Shown here: in pieces, positions 10,527 through 21,195 of the stretch
Numbering within the stretch: position 1 is the first letter of the stretch
How the letters are laid out: each line of letters opens with the position of its first letter
Assembly: GCA_037974335.1 (NCBI GenBank)
Contig: CM075729.1
Span: forward strand, 111,892,437-111,956,436
Source of the DNA: Prionace glauca
Taxonomy: Eukaryota; Chordata; Chondrichthyes; Carcharhiniformes; Carcharhinidae
Reading direction: 5' to 3'
DNA length: 64,000 nucleotides
Program-made: the position numbers and the translations under genes
Notes under the pieces: generated by a model
The model's database searches: none
Told to the model about the DNA's origin: nothing
Seen by the model: the letters and a program-made list of their open reading frames with translations, nothing else

Positions 10527-10845
10527 GAATCACAGAATCCCTACAGTGCAGAAGGAGGCCATTCAGCCCATTGAGTCTGCACTGACCAGAGTCCCACCCA
10601 GGCCCTATTCCCGCAACCCCACATATTTATCCTGCTAATCCCCTTGACACTTGGGTCAATTTAGCATGGCCAATCAACCTAACCAGCACATCACTGGACT
10701 GTGGGAAGAAACTGAAGCACCCGGGAAAAACCCACGCAGATACGGGGAGAACGTGAAAACTCCACACAGATAGTGACCTGAGGCTGGAATTGAACCTGGG
10801 TCCCTGGTACTGTGAGGTAGCAGTGCTAAGAACTGTACTGTACTC
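10527..10845 (-). mobile_element. SINE-1a
   Basis: Full reverse-complement copy: CTACAGTGCAGAAGGAGGCC, GACACTTGGGTCAATTTAGC, core, B-box region GAATTGAACCTGGGTCCCTG, head GAGGTAGCAGTGCTAAGAAC. Confidence 0.85.
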
Positions 10846-10949
10846 TTCTTTATTCCTTAAATCCAGTGGTCAACGAGTGGGCCTCCAGCTCCAATTAAAT
10901 TGTGCCTCCATTAGTTTTCCTCTGGTACTTTATTGGGACAATCTGAAGG

Positions 10950-11850
10950 TGCTGCACCTTCCTAGGAGTGTTTGATGGGGAGAATGAGAGAGCTTTACTC
11001 TGTATCTAACCCATGCTGTACCTGTCCTGGGAGTGTTTGATGGGGACAGTGTAGAGGGAGCTTTACTCTGTATCTAACCCCGTGCTGTACCTGTCCTGGG
11101 AGTGTTTGATGGGGACTGTGTAAAGGGAGTTTTATTCTGTATCTAACCCCGTGCTGTACCTGTCCTGGGAGTGTTTGATGGGGACAGTGTAGAGGGAGCT
11201 TTACTCTATATCTGACCCTGTGCTGAACCTGTCCTGGGAGTGTTTGATGGGGACGGTGTAGAAGGAGTTTTACTCTGTATCTAACCCCGTGCTGTACCTG
11301 TCCTGGGAGTGTTTGATGGGGGACAGTGTAGAGGGAGCTTTACTCTGTATCTAACCCCATGCTGTACCTGTCCTGGGAGTGTTTGATGGGGACAGTGTAG
11401 AGGGAGATTTACTCTGTATCTAACCCCGTGCTGTGCCTGTCCTGGGAGTGTTTGATTGGAACAGTGTAGAGGGAGCTTTACTCTGTATCTAACCCCGTGC
11501 TGTACCTGTCCTGGGAGTGTTTGATGGGGACAGTGTAGAGGAGTTTTACTTTGTATCTAACGCTACGGTTTACCTTAGCTGGGAGTGTTTGATGAGGACA
11601 GTGCAGAGAGAGCTTTAATCTGTATCTAATCCCGTGCTGTACCTGTCCTGGGAGTGTTTAATAGGACAATGTAGAAGGAGCTTTACTCTGTATCTAACCC
11701 CGTGCTGTACCTGTCCTGGGAGTGTTTGATGGGACAACATAGAGGGAGCTTTACTCTGTATCTAACTCCGTGCTGTACCTGTCCTGGGAATGTTTGATGG
11801 AGACAGTGTAAAGGGAACTTTACTCTTTATCTAACCCCATTGTTATCTCT
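10950..11850 (+). repeat. 69-bp minisatellite, about 13 units
   Basis: Tandem units of about 69 bases around CTGTCCTGGGAGTGTTTGAT and CTTTACTCTGTATCTAACCC. Unit starts were measured at 11,021, 11,090 and 11,159, exactly 69 apart. Units differ by scattered substitutions and small indels. No open frame is maintained, so it is a non-coding array. Confidence 0.95.
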
Positions 11851-11908
11851 CTCTCTCTCTCTCCCCTCAGATGCTGTCAGACCTGTTGAGTATTTCCAGC
11901 ATTTTCTG
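11848..11908 (+). mobile_element. PLE-2 terminal repeat fragment
   Basis: CT-repeat then CAGATGCTGTCAGACCTGTT and TATTTCCAGCATTTTCTGTT. The same block occurs at 30,425-30,480 and 56,210-56,255. It abuts the end of the 69-bp array. Confidence 0.5.
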
Positions 11909-12434
11909 TTATTACTCAACCTGGAAGTCACAATGAATTAGCATAGAGAAACAATCCATTCGACACCAGTGATGTCCCTCACACAATACAATGGGAGCCA
12001 AAACATCCTCCCAGAAAATAAACAAGTTTATGATTCGGAGATGCTGCAAAGGTTCAACAGGTTGGGTTGGGTTGAAGCCACTTATTGCTGCAAGAAGCAA
12101 TCTATGAATTAGAGCTGTGGTCAATGCAGGAACCATCATACTTGCCACCTCCACCTTCCGAGGGTGCAGCTTTGTGCTGGAATTTATCTCTGTGAGAGAG
12201 GGGTCTTTCCTTTTGGCACTTTGCTTAAGTGATATATTTTACAGAGACAGTACCGAGCACTGTGGAACAGTCTCTGACTCCAAGAGACATTGCAGCTGAA
12301 CTAATCAACTTCACAAGGCATACAGATTTTTGGAGATTTAGCTTCTGCTAATTGTACCCCTCAATGTAAACCCACAGTGAATCTTGAACCCCGTTAAGGG
12401 CACAATAGGTTATGAGTGTTGTTTGTCTATCACA
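11909..12434. other. Unassigned low-copy sequence
   Basis: No repeat family recognised. A short stem-like region lies near 12,060-12,110. No coding evidence. Confidence 0.3.
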
Positions 12435-12562
12435 GAGGTTTCGAGGGACATGGGCCAAACACGGGCAAATGGGACTGGTTCATTTTGGGAAATCTGGTCG
12501 ACATGGACAAGTTAGGATGCAGGGCTGTTTCCATGCTGTATATCGTTGCGACTCAGGAGTTA
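12435..12562 (+). mobile_element. CR1-D 3' end fragment
   Basis: ACATGGGCCAAACACGGGCA, CGACATGGACAAGTTAGGAT and GGGCTGTTTCCATGCTGTAT correspond to the CR1-D end at 38,880-38,985. Confidence 0.6.
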
Positions 12563-12888
12563 TACCGGTTCCAGCTCCTCGCACCATTTATAAGCTGTTC
12601 GCTTGTATCAGCTCTGCAACACTTTCTATATGAAGTCATGTATTGGGTAGACAGGGAGGGTGGTGGTGTGGATTTGATGTGGAGAACTGTCCTTTGTCAC
12701 AAACCCCCTGAAGAGAATCCACATCCTGGATGACTTTGTACAATATTATCCTCCTTATTAAAGGAAAGATGCATGAGAAGCAGTTCAGGGAAAGTTTACT
12801 AGTCTCATACTAGGAATGGCCTCGTTGTTTTATGAGCAAAAGTTGGAGAAATTAGGTTTGCATGTACTAGCTATAAACCTAATCCAAA

Positions 12889-13213
12889 CTGGGATGGCAC
12901 AGTGGTTAGCACTGCTGCCTCACAGCGCCAGGGACCCAGGTTCGATTCCCGGCTTGGGTCACTGTCTGTGTGGAGTTTGTACATTCTCCCCATGTCTGCG
13001 TGTGTTCCCTCTGGGTGCTCTGGTTTCCTCCCACAATCCAAAGGTGTACAGATGCATTGACCATGCTAAATTGCTCCTTAGTGTCCCCGGATGCGTAGGT
13101 TAGAGGGATTAGCGGGATAAATAATGGGATAGGGTCTGAGTGGGATTATTGTCAGTGCAGACTCGATGGGCCAAATGGCCCTCTTCTGCACTGTCGGGGT
13201 TTCTATGATTCTA
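12889..13213 (+). mobile_element. SINE-1a nested in CR1-E
   Basis: Full copy: GGCACAGTGGTTAGCACTGC head, GGTTCGATTCCCGGCTTGGG B-box, core, tail a ending TTTCTATGATTCTA. Confidence 0.9.
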
Positions 13214-13274
13214 GAGTTTAAAAGGGTAATAGACAAGTTGATCAAATCCATTAAGATACTAAGAGGCGTTGACA

Positions 13275-13565
13275 GCACTGATTAGCACTTACCTCAAAGT
13301 GCCCAGGTTCAATTCCAGCTGTGAGCGACAGTGTGAAGTTTGCACTTTCTCTTCGAGTCTGCGTGGGTTTCCTCCAGGTACTCTGGTTTCCTCCCACAGT
13401 CTGAAGATGTGCGGGTTAGGTGGATTGGCCATGCTAAATTTTCCCTTAGCATTAGGGGGAATAGCAGGGTAGATATGTGGGGTTATAGGGATAGCATCTG
13501 GCTGGGATTGTTGTTGGTGGCGACTCAATGGGCTGAATGGCCTCCTTTTGCATCATAGGGACTGT
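13275..13565 (+). mobile_element. SINE-1a nested in CR1-E (second)
   Basis: Diverged head (GATTAGCACTTACCTCAAAG), core GCGTGGGTTTCCTCCAGGTA, tail GAATGGCCTCCTTTTGCATC. More diverged than its neighbour and inserted about 60 bases downstream of it within the same CR1. Confidence 0.8.
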
Positions 13566-13990
13566 GTAATAGGGTGGATGTTTCCTTTTGTCGGAGAGTC
13601 TTGAATAAGGTGTTACTGTTTAAAAATAAGGTGAAGGTGAGGAGATCTTTCTCCGTCAGAAGCTGGTGAGTCTTTGGAACTTCCTTCCTCAAAAGACAGT
13701 GGAAGCAGAGTGGTTAAATATTTTTAAGGCAGCGCGAGATAGATTCTTGAAGTAACGAGGGGGTGAAAGGCTATCAGAGAGTCAGCAGGAATGTGGGGTT
13801 GAGGTTACAATCCGATCAGCCCTGGACTTACAGAATGGCGGAGCAGGCTCGAGGGGCCACATGACCTAACCCCTGTTCCAGGTCTCCATCTAATTAAATA
13901 CAGCTCACAATCTGCTGAAGAGAAATAGAACCGAGGGAACGATTTTGCTAAGGATACCAAATGGGGAAATTCCCTTCTTGTTAATCATTT

Positions 13991-15755
13991 TAAGAACATT
14001 AGAACTAGGAGCAGGAGTAGGCCATCTGGCCCCTCGAGCCTGCTCCGCAATAAGATCATAGCAGATCTTTTCGTGGACTCAGTCCACTTGCCCACCCGCT
14101 CACCATAACCCTTAATTCCTTTACTGTTCAAAAATTTATCTATCCTTGTCTTAAAAACATTCAATGAGGTAGCCTCAACTGCTTCACTGGGCAGGGAATT
14201 CCACAGATTCACAACCCTTTATATAAAGTTCTTCCTCAACTCAGTCCTAAATCGGCTTCCCCTCATTTTGAGGTTATGCCCCCTAGTTCTAGTTTCACCT
14301 GTGAGTAGAAACTACTTTCTTGCTTCTATCTTATCTATTCTTTTCATAATCTTAGATGTTTCTATAAGATCTCCCCTCATTCTTCTGAGTTCCAATGAGT
14401 ATAGCCCCTGTATGCTCAATCTCTCCTCTTAAGCCAACCTTCTCAGCTCCGGAATTAACCTAGTGAATTTCCTCTGCACCCCCTCCAGTGCCAGTATATT
14501 CTCTCTCAAGTAAGGAGACCAAAATTGTACACAGTACTCCAGATGTGGTCTCACCAGCACCTTATACAGCTGCAACACAACCTTGCTGTTTTTAAACTCC
14601 ATCCCTCCAGCAATGAAGGCCAAAATTCCAATTTCCTTCTTAATTACTTGCTCTACTTGCAAACCAACTCCTTGAAATTCTTGCACAAGGACACCCAGGT
14701 CCCTCTGCGCAGTTTTTACCGCAATTTTTTACCATTCAAATAATAGTACATTTTGCGTTATTCCGACCAAAATGGATAACCTCACATTTACCAACATTGT
14801 ACTCTATCTGCCAGACACTTGCCCACTCTGGCAAAGGGACGTAGATTATCTATATCCCTTTGCAGATTTTCAGCATCCTCTGCACACTTTGCTCTGCCAC
14901 TCAGCTTAGTGTCATCTATGAATTTTGACACACTACACTTGGTCCCCAATTTCAAATTATCTATGTAAATCGTAAACAATTGCGTCCCAACACTGATCCC
15001 TGAGTCACAGCATTAGTCACCAATGGCCAACCAGAAAAACACCCATTTACCCCCACTCTTTGCTTTCTGTTAGTTAACCAATCCTCTATCCATGCCAATA
15101 CATTACCCATAACACCATGCAACTTTATCTTATGTAGTAGTCTTTGGTGCAACACCTTGTCAAATGCCTTCTGCAAATCCAGATACACCACATCCACAGG
15201 TTCCCCACTGTCCACTGCACATATAATGTTCTCAAAGAATTCCACCAAATTAGTCAAACATGACTTTCCCTTCGTGAACCCATGCTGCATCTTACCAATG
15301 GGACAATTTATATCCAGGTATCTTGCTATTTCTTCCTTGATGGTAGATTCAAGCATTTTCTCTACGACAGAAGTTAAGCTAACTGGCCTATAGTTACCTG
15401 CTTTTTGTCTACCTCCTTTTTTAAACAGTGGCGTCACATTTGCTGTTTCCAATCTGCGGGAACCCCCTAGAGTCCAGCGAATTTTGGTAAATCACCACTA
15501 GTGCATTTGCGCTTTCTCCTGTCCTCTCTTTTAGTGCCCTAGGATGCATTCCATCAGGACGGGAGACTTGTCTACTTTTAGCCCCACTAACTTGCCCAAC
15601 ATTACCTCTTTTGTGATAATAATAGTTTCTAGGTCCTCATCTGCTATAGCCTTCCTGTCATCAATTTTCGGCATGTTATTTGTGTCTTCCACTGTAAAGA
15701 TGGACACAAAATGCCCGTTCAATGCCTCAACCATTGTCTCGTTTCCAGTTATGAC
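13991..15755 (-). mobile_element. CR1 (A-related), 5' truncated, old
   Basis: Minus-strand LINE reading, from 15,755 downwards, through an RT domain and the C-terminal region to the 3' end at 13,991 (AAGAACATTAGAACTAGGAG). RT motifs are readable: NVTPLFKKGGRQKAGNYRPV, VVYLDLQKAFD (motif A), a changed motif B (AVTQGSVLG where PQGSVLG is usual) and FIDDTK at motif C, where the family normally has FADD. Several frame changes and stops separate the segments (15,791-15,531; 15,452-14,961; 14,979-14,788; 14,686-14,429; 14,212-13,985), so it is a dead copy. The endonuclease and ORF1 are absent. Confidence 0.85.
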
Positions 15756-15985
15756 ATGGAGATGCCGATGTTGGACTGAGGTAAAACACAAAGAAATCCC
15801 ACAACACCAGTTTAAAGTCCAAACAGGTTTATTTCTAGCAAACGCCGCAAGTTTTCGGGGCAGCCTGTCCCTTCGTCAGGTGACTGGCCACTTCTCGAAG
15901 GGACAGGCTGTCCCGAAAGTTTGCTGCGTTTGCTACAAATAAACCTGTTTGGACTTTAAACTGGTGTTGTGGGGTTTCTTTGTCA
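15751..15985. mobile_element. PLE-1 fold-back with 9-bp target duplication
   Basis: Two inverted arms (ACACCAGTTTAAAGTCCAAA and TTTGGACTTTAAACTGGTGT) flank the centre. TTTCCAGTT occurs at 15,742-15,750 and 15,986-15,994 and reads as a target-site duplication. A minus-strand hammerhead-like core lies at 15,853-15,879 (CTGACGA ... GAAA); the plus arm core is degraded. No coding sequence. Inserted at the 5' edge of the old CR1. Confidence 0.75.
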
Positions 15986-16094
15986 TTTCCAGTTGCCAGG
16001 AAAGCGCACTTGCAAATCCGTGATTTGCATACACTTATTTGACTAAATGCTATGTAGATCTGGAAACTGACATCAAGATGTTATTGTTTAGAAT

Positions 16095-16270
16095 GAGGCA
16101 GTACAGAAGGAGGCCATTCAGCCCATTGTCTCTCTGTTGGCCCTTGGAAAGACATACCCACTGAGCCTCCACTTCCCCATTTTTTTCCCCTTCAGCCCTG
16201 CAAATTTTCCCTGAGTATTTGGGCCATTACCACTGATTCATTTGCCCCAGGTCTTTCAGGCAAATTCACT
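16095..16270 (-). mobile_element. CR1-type 3' fragment
   Basis: GAGGCCATTCAGCCCATTGT, CCTTCAGCCCTGCAAATTTT and CTGATTCATTTGCCCCAGGT resemble a CR1 3' end in reverse complement. Related sequence lies at 49,470-49,620. Confidence 0.45.
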
Positions 16271-16297
16271 GTATTAAGCCATTTTGCTGGTTTTCAT

Positions 16298-16588
16298 AAA
16301 ATCATAGAATCCCTACATGCAGAAGCAGGCCATTCAGCCCACTGAGCCTGCACTGACCACAATCCCACCCAGGCCCGATTCCGTAACCTCACATATTTAT
16401 CCTCCTAATCCCCCTGCCACGAGAGTCAATTTAGCATGGCCAATCAACCTTACCTGCACCTCTTTAGGAGGAAGCAGGAGCACCCGGAAAAAACCCTTGC
16501 AGACACGGGGTGAACGTGCAAATTTCACACAAGGCCGGAACTGAACCGGGGGCCCTGGTGCTGTGAAGCACTGTAGGGATTCTATGAT
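16298..16588 (-). mobile_element. SINE-1a with rearranged 5' end
   Basis: Reverse-complement body from AATCATAGAATCCCTACATG through the core. At the head end it switches to a plus-strand tail (AGCACTGTAGGGATTCTATG), so both ends show the same tail motif in opposite orientations. Confidence 0.75.
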
Positions 16589-16857
16589 ACTTCATCAGCC
16601 ACCTTGTCACCTTTTACTTAACTTATCTCTGTCTCTTTACAGCCACTTTATGTCCCACTTATAGCTTACATTACCATCTAGCATCGCATCATCATCAAAA
16701 TTAGATACACTACGCTCTGTCTCGATGTCTGACAAAAAGGCCACTCCCTCAACAGCTTCTGTTCCAAGCTTAAAGGACAATTGCAGATTCATTACAGCAC
16801 AGAAAGAGGCCATTCAGTCCATCATGTCTGAGCCAGCTATCCTCAAATGAGATTCTT
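16589..16857. other. Unassigned sequence
   Basis: A GGCCATTCAGTCC motif at 16,808-16,820 hints at another CR1/SINE tail remnant. Nothing else recognised. Confidence 0.25.
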
Positions 16858-17142
16858 TACTTTTATTAGTGTCATGAGTAGACTCACATTAACATTTCAA
16901 TGAAGACACTGAAAATCCCTTAATCGCCACACTCTGGCACTTGTTCGGGTACACGGGAGGAGAATTTAGCATGGTCAATGGACTTAACCAACATGTCTTT
17001 TGGACTGTAGGAGGAAACCGGAGAAATCGGAGGAAACCCATGCAGACACGGGGAGAATGTGCAAACAACGCGCAGCTGGGAATAAAGCCGGGAATTGAAC
17101 CCGGGTCCCTGGCACTGTGAGGCAGCAATGCTAACCACTGTA
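16858..17142 (-). mobile_element. SINE-1b
   Basis: Reverse-complement copy from TTATTAGTGTCATGAGTAGA to GGCAGCAATGCTAACCACTG, with core and B-box intact. Confidence 0.85.
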
Positions 17143-17286
17143 TGAAGAATTCACTGGGTGCCATTCCCCTGCATTCTCCCCATAAACCTACACATGCTGC
17201 CTTTTTGGGTCACGATCCCATTCCCTCAATTGAACCTGCCCCCTGCCAGACTCCCAGGCAGTGGATTCTAGATCTTAACCATCTGA

Positions 17287-17400
17287 ACATAAAGGATTCT
17301 GGGGATAGCGGGCGTGAAAGGCATTGAAGTGTCTGATCAGCCCTGATTGTACTGAATGGCAAGCAGGCTCAATGGGCTGAAGGGCTTACTCCTGTTATTA
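17287..17400 (+). mobile_element. CR1 3' end fragment
   Basis: ATCAGCCCTGATTGTACTGA and GCAGGCTCAATGGGCTGAAG are the usual last ~100 bases of a CR1. Confidence 0.5.
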
Positions 17401-18640
17401 TCCTCCGATCTACCATTGACCCCAAACCTTTGACTGTATCAGCTGACTAAAGCATGAAGAGTTGAGGTAGGGTAGGGTGGAGTTGAGGGGGGGATTCTGA
17501 ATTTGAAAAGCACTGGCATCGCAATGGCCTGCTGAACCTTCTTGTGCAGAGTATTATTACCATCACCACTTGGGCAAAGACATTCGGTGCCCTTTCACAC
17601 CACACACGTTTCAGAGAGGTGATCCAAACCAAACCTCAGGCAAAGAGAACATCGTCACCTACCAGAGGGGTGTTCACATCCGGGTCTCTGGCTCTGTAAC
17701 CGCTCAGTATGACGTTAGCGTCTCCCGAAAGTTCCAGCTTCACTCCGTCCAGGATGTGGCGAACTGTGCGAGGAAGCATCACCGTTCTGGCCTCCGGGAA
17801 GCATCTGTGACAGGGAGGGCTCGGCTGGGCGACCTTTGGGGGCCTTCTCGTTCGGCTGGGCTCAGAGGCAGCCAGCGTCGGGGACCACGTGGCGGGGTGC
17901 CAGGGGCGAGACGCGACGTGAGCAAGCTGGTCTCAGAAGGCGGGCCCTCCCCCCCACCCCCCAGTGAGGTGCGAACCTTGCCAAGGTGAGGATCTTCACG
18001 GAAAAGGGAAGACCCACCCTCCTCGACTTTGCCAAGTTGCCACCCTGTACGTCGCCCCTTCCGGGACTCTGGAAAGCTCTGCCCGAAAAGTGGGTGAGGT
18101 GGGAAGGCCAAGTCCTGTTCGGCAGCACCTGTTCCCCCACCCCCCCCCCGCCCCCTCCACTCCCCAGACGGGGACACCCGGCAAGAGGTGGCGCGCCTTC
18201 AGGGCAAAGCGCAGCCTTGTCTTCGGGAGGGGGAAGTCAGAGATGGGGCGCCCACCAGCTGGGGAAGATCTGCACACCTGACCATGCTGTTGCCCGGGTC
18301 TCCCTGCACAGGGTAGGCCCTTACACCCTCGCCTTGGTTTTATTTTTCGCGGGGGTGATGAGATGTGTCTGTTTTGGTTTGGTCCGGCTAAGAATGAGGG
18401 TGGCAAGCACAGCTGCAGGTCAAAAGCAGCAGCTGAGCGTGTGGAGGCGCCCAGTTGTCCAACAGCAGTGCACACGGTCCGTCCTCGAGGCGTCAGAACT
18501 CGAGAGTCTTTATCCGCAGTGGCCTGGAGTCAAAGGCGGACTTTTCCCTGCACTTTGCAGAGTCACATGTGGAGAGAAAAAGGAAGACAGAACAGTTCGT
18601 TAGCTGCCTGCTGTTAAAATAACAACAAAAAAAAATCACT
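17401..18640. other. CpG-rich, repeat-poor stretch
   Basis: From about 17,690 to 18,540 CpG dinucleotides are frequent, unlike the surrounding repeat mosaic, and no interspersed element is recognised. This is compatible with a CpG island near a host exon or promoter. Open frames of 80-205 codons here run on several overlapping frames of both strands, as expected for GC-rich DNA, and none shows a recognisable domain. A short candidate exon is listed separately. Confidence 0.5.
17663..17804 (-). other. Candidate internal host exon (unrecognised protein)
   Basis: On the minus strand a pyrimidine-rich tract ending CTCCCTGTCACAG (acceptor-like) precedes 142 bases open in one frame. It ends at CTG followed by GTAGGT (donor-like, 17,657-17,662). 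The predicted peptide includes RTVMLPRTVR followed by HILDGVKLELSGDANVILSG and YRARDPDVNTPL. It looks like ordinary folded-protein sequence rather than a GC-rich shadow, but I do not recognise the family. It could be a chance open frame. No neighbouring exon was identified. Confidence 0.3.
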
Positions 18641-19079
18641 CACTCACAAGGGACACAAAATCAAACATCCACTCTCAAAAAAAAACCTCCCACCCCCCCT
18701 CCCAGCCCTTACAATCCGCAGTCTCTCCCAGGGGCAGGCGGGTCATTAAACGAGCAGCAGAACTGGCCACAGATCGATTCCAATCAGTGGATCAATCACT
18801 GCCGGACAGCAACCAATGTTTGGCCATCGAGAAAGAAAACGCAGAAAGCTGTTTCGCTGTCGAAGCCCGTGACAATGAATGAAACAAAACATAAGTCGGC
18901 AGGGGAGGCAAGGGCAGCTTTAATATTAAAAGTAAAGGGGGTGTTTCGCAGGGTTTGGGAGGGAGTTAAGTTGTCCCGTCGGGGTCGAGTGCACCAGGCA
19001 CTGGGTGAACGCAGCACTGGTTCCAGTGCAGTGGGAATTCAGTTAGATTAATCATACAAGCCCTGATGAAGAATCACAG
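18641..19079. other. Unassigned low-copy sequence
   Basis: A-rich then mixed sequence. No repeat family and no coding evidence. Confidence 0.3.
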
Positions 19080-19660
19080 CTGTCAGCACACTTACACTCA
19101 CACTCGCACACAGGCAGGCGCACACACACACACACACACAATTGCACACACACACACACAGACAGACAGACACATGCACACAGACACACATACACAGACA
19201 AGCGCACACACACACACAATTGCACACACACACACACAGACAAGCGCACACACACTCACAGAGACACACACTGACACCAACACAGACACATGCACACACC
19301 CTAGCTATGACTATAATACCAGATTCTGTACTCTCCTTTCCTTCTCTATGATGGTACGCTTTGTCTGCAGAGCGCACAAGAAACAATATTTTTCACTGTG
19401 CACCAATACACGTGACAATAATAAATCAAACTCACACACAAAGGCACACACTTGCACAGACACACACGCACACTCACACAGAGACACACACAGAAATGTA
19501 CACACACACATACATTCTTACACAGAAACACACACAGGCAGATACACAAACACAGGCAAATACACACACAAAAACAGACACATTCTCAAATGCACACAAA
19601 CATACAAATGCACATATAAACATGCCTCACAGACACACACATCACAAAGCCACATTTTCT
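19080..19660. repeat. CA-rich microsatellite interrupted by L2s
   Basis: Imperfect (CA)n with GACA and GCACA variants on both sides of a 3' LINE fragment at 19,303-19,432. Long low-complexity frames (CVCVCV / HTHTHT) result from the repeat and are not genes. Confidence 0.9.
19303..19432 (+). mobile_element. L2s 3' terminus inside the CA array
   Basis: CTAGCTATGACTATAATACC through AAGAAACAATATTTTTCACT to GTGACAATAATAAATCAAAC. Only the last ~130 bases of the LINE are present, a severe 5' truncation. Confidence 0.75.
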
Positions 19661-20377
19661 AACACATATAATGCTGGTGTGCAACTGCCTTTCTCATACT
19701 TACTGAGGAAGTAGGGGTATACCTGCTGTTAACTGCCCCGTCTGAGTTCTGAGGCACCACTCCGTCCACACACACACACACATTCAGCTGGGCAAGTGCC
19801 CACCGGGAAGCCCAGAGACAGGGAGAGAGGTTTGGTGCAGCGAAGCGAGAGACAAATCACCAAGGGACTGCTCAGAGTCGAGTAAATGAAAGCTGAAAAA
19901 GTGGGTGGGGAGACAGAGAAAGGCAACTCCCCTTTCGGATCTCTGCTGACGGGTGAAATGTTTCAGAGGTCTCAATCTGTCAGCTTGTTGAAGCTGCTGC
20001 AGGATAGGGACTGCATTAAGTGGGGCAAAATCATGCTGCATTTTGTATCACCACCTCCCAGCCATTTCACTCCTTAGCTTGGCAAGCTTTTCACCAATGC
20101 ACCACCAACCTTGTTCCCTGCTCGCTTCCTGCAGTCCCCCCCCCACGGTCTGCGCTGGCCCTCATGCCAGCCCCCTCTCCTCTCACCCACCGCCACCCCC
20201 TCGCACTCTGGCTGCCTTTCAATCACTCTACCCCGCTCCAGCTCCATGTATTGAGGGCTGCCCTCCACCTCCCCTTCACTCCGTCCGTCCTTCCTGCTGA
20301 GAGACCGGGAAACCGCGCCAGCTCCTGCCAAAACCCGGACCGGATCGTACACCATATCGGACGGAGGCTTTTGATTT
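19661..20377. other. Unassigned low-copy sequence
   Basis: Mixed composition with a C-rich segment at 20,130-20,300. No repeat family recognised. Proline- and serine-rich short frames are compositional. No supported gene. Confidence 0.3.
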
Positions 20378-20693
20378 CATAGAATCGCAGTATGCCTACA
20401 GGGCAGAAGAAGACCATTCGACCCATCAAGTCTGCACCGACCACAATTCCACCCATTGCTATAACCCCACATATTTACCTTGTTAATCCCCCTGACACTA
20501 CGGAGAATTTAGCATAGCCAATAAACCGAACCTGCACATCTTTGCACTTTGGGATGAAACTGGAGCACTCGGAGGAAACCCATGCAGACACGGGGAGAAC
20601 ATGCAAACTCCAGACAGACAGGGACCTGAGGCCAGAATTGAACCAGGGTCCCTGGCACTGTGAGCAAGCAGTGCTAACCATAGTGCCGGCCCC
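20378..20693 (-). mobile_element. SINE-1a
   Basis: Full reverse-complement copy, from ATAGAATCGCAGTATGCCTA to the head (AGCAGTGCTAACCATAGTGC). Confidence 0.85.
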
Positions 20694-20792
20694 TAATTGA
20701 TGGCATTTATTATTATCACATGTATTGGGATACCATGAAAAGTATTGTTTCTTGCCCACCCTGCAAACAAAGCATATTGTTGATAGGGTACA

Positions 20793-21085
20793 TAGGGTGG
20801 CAGAGTGGTTAGCACTGCTGCCTCACAGCATCAGGGTTCAATTCCCGGTTTGGGCCACTGTCTGTGTGGAGTTTGCACATTCTCCCCATGTCTGCGTGGG
20901 TTTCCTCCAGGTGCTCCAGTTTCCACCCACAGACCAAATGAAGTGTCATTTAGGTGTGTTGGCTGTGCTAAATTCTCCCTCAGTGTACCCAAGCAGGCGC
21001 CAAAGTGTGGCGACTAGTGGATTTTCACAGTAGCTTCATTGCACTGTTGATGTCAGCTTACTTGTGACACTGTATTTAAACTTAA
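20793..21085 (+). mobile_element. SINE-1b nested in L2s
   Basis: GGTGGCAGAGTGGTTAGCAC to GTGACACTGTATTTAAACTT. ACATAGG-like sequence is present at both edges and may be the target duplication. Confidence 0.85.
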
Positions 21086-21195
21086 CATAGGGGAAAAGGA
21101 AAGCAGAATGTAGTGTTACAGTCATAACTAGGATGCAGAGAAAGATCAACTTAATGCGAGGTAGGTCCGTTCAAAAGTCTGATGGCACCAGGGAA

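Larger units (their letters stand above)
12772..13885 (+). mobile_element. CR1-E 3' part with two SINE-1 insertions
   Basis: CR1 blocks: 12,772-12,885 (GTTTACTAGTCTCATACTAG), 13,214-13,274 (GAGTTTAAAAGGGTAATAGA) and 13,566-13,885 (GTTTAAAAATAAGGTGAAGG, CCGATCAGCCCTGGACTTAC, GAGCAGGCTCGAGGGGCCAC). The order is collinear with other CR1 3' ends, so the two SINEs between the blocks are later insertions. Confidence 0.75.

Noticed and set aside
10950-11850. CRISPR-like or regulatory array
   Set aside because: Units are contiguous with no unique spacers; it is an ordinary minisatellite of an animal genome.
17779-18603. Several overlapping 80-205 codon frames in the CpG-rich region
   Set aside because: High GC lowers stop frequency on all frames; no domain, and they overlap each other on both strands.
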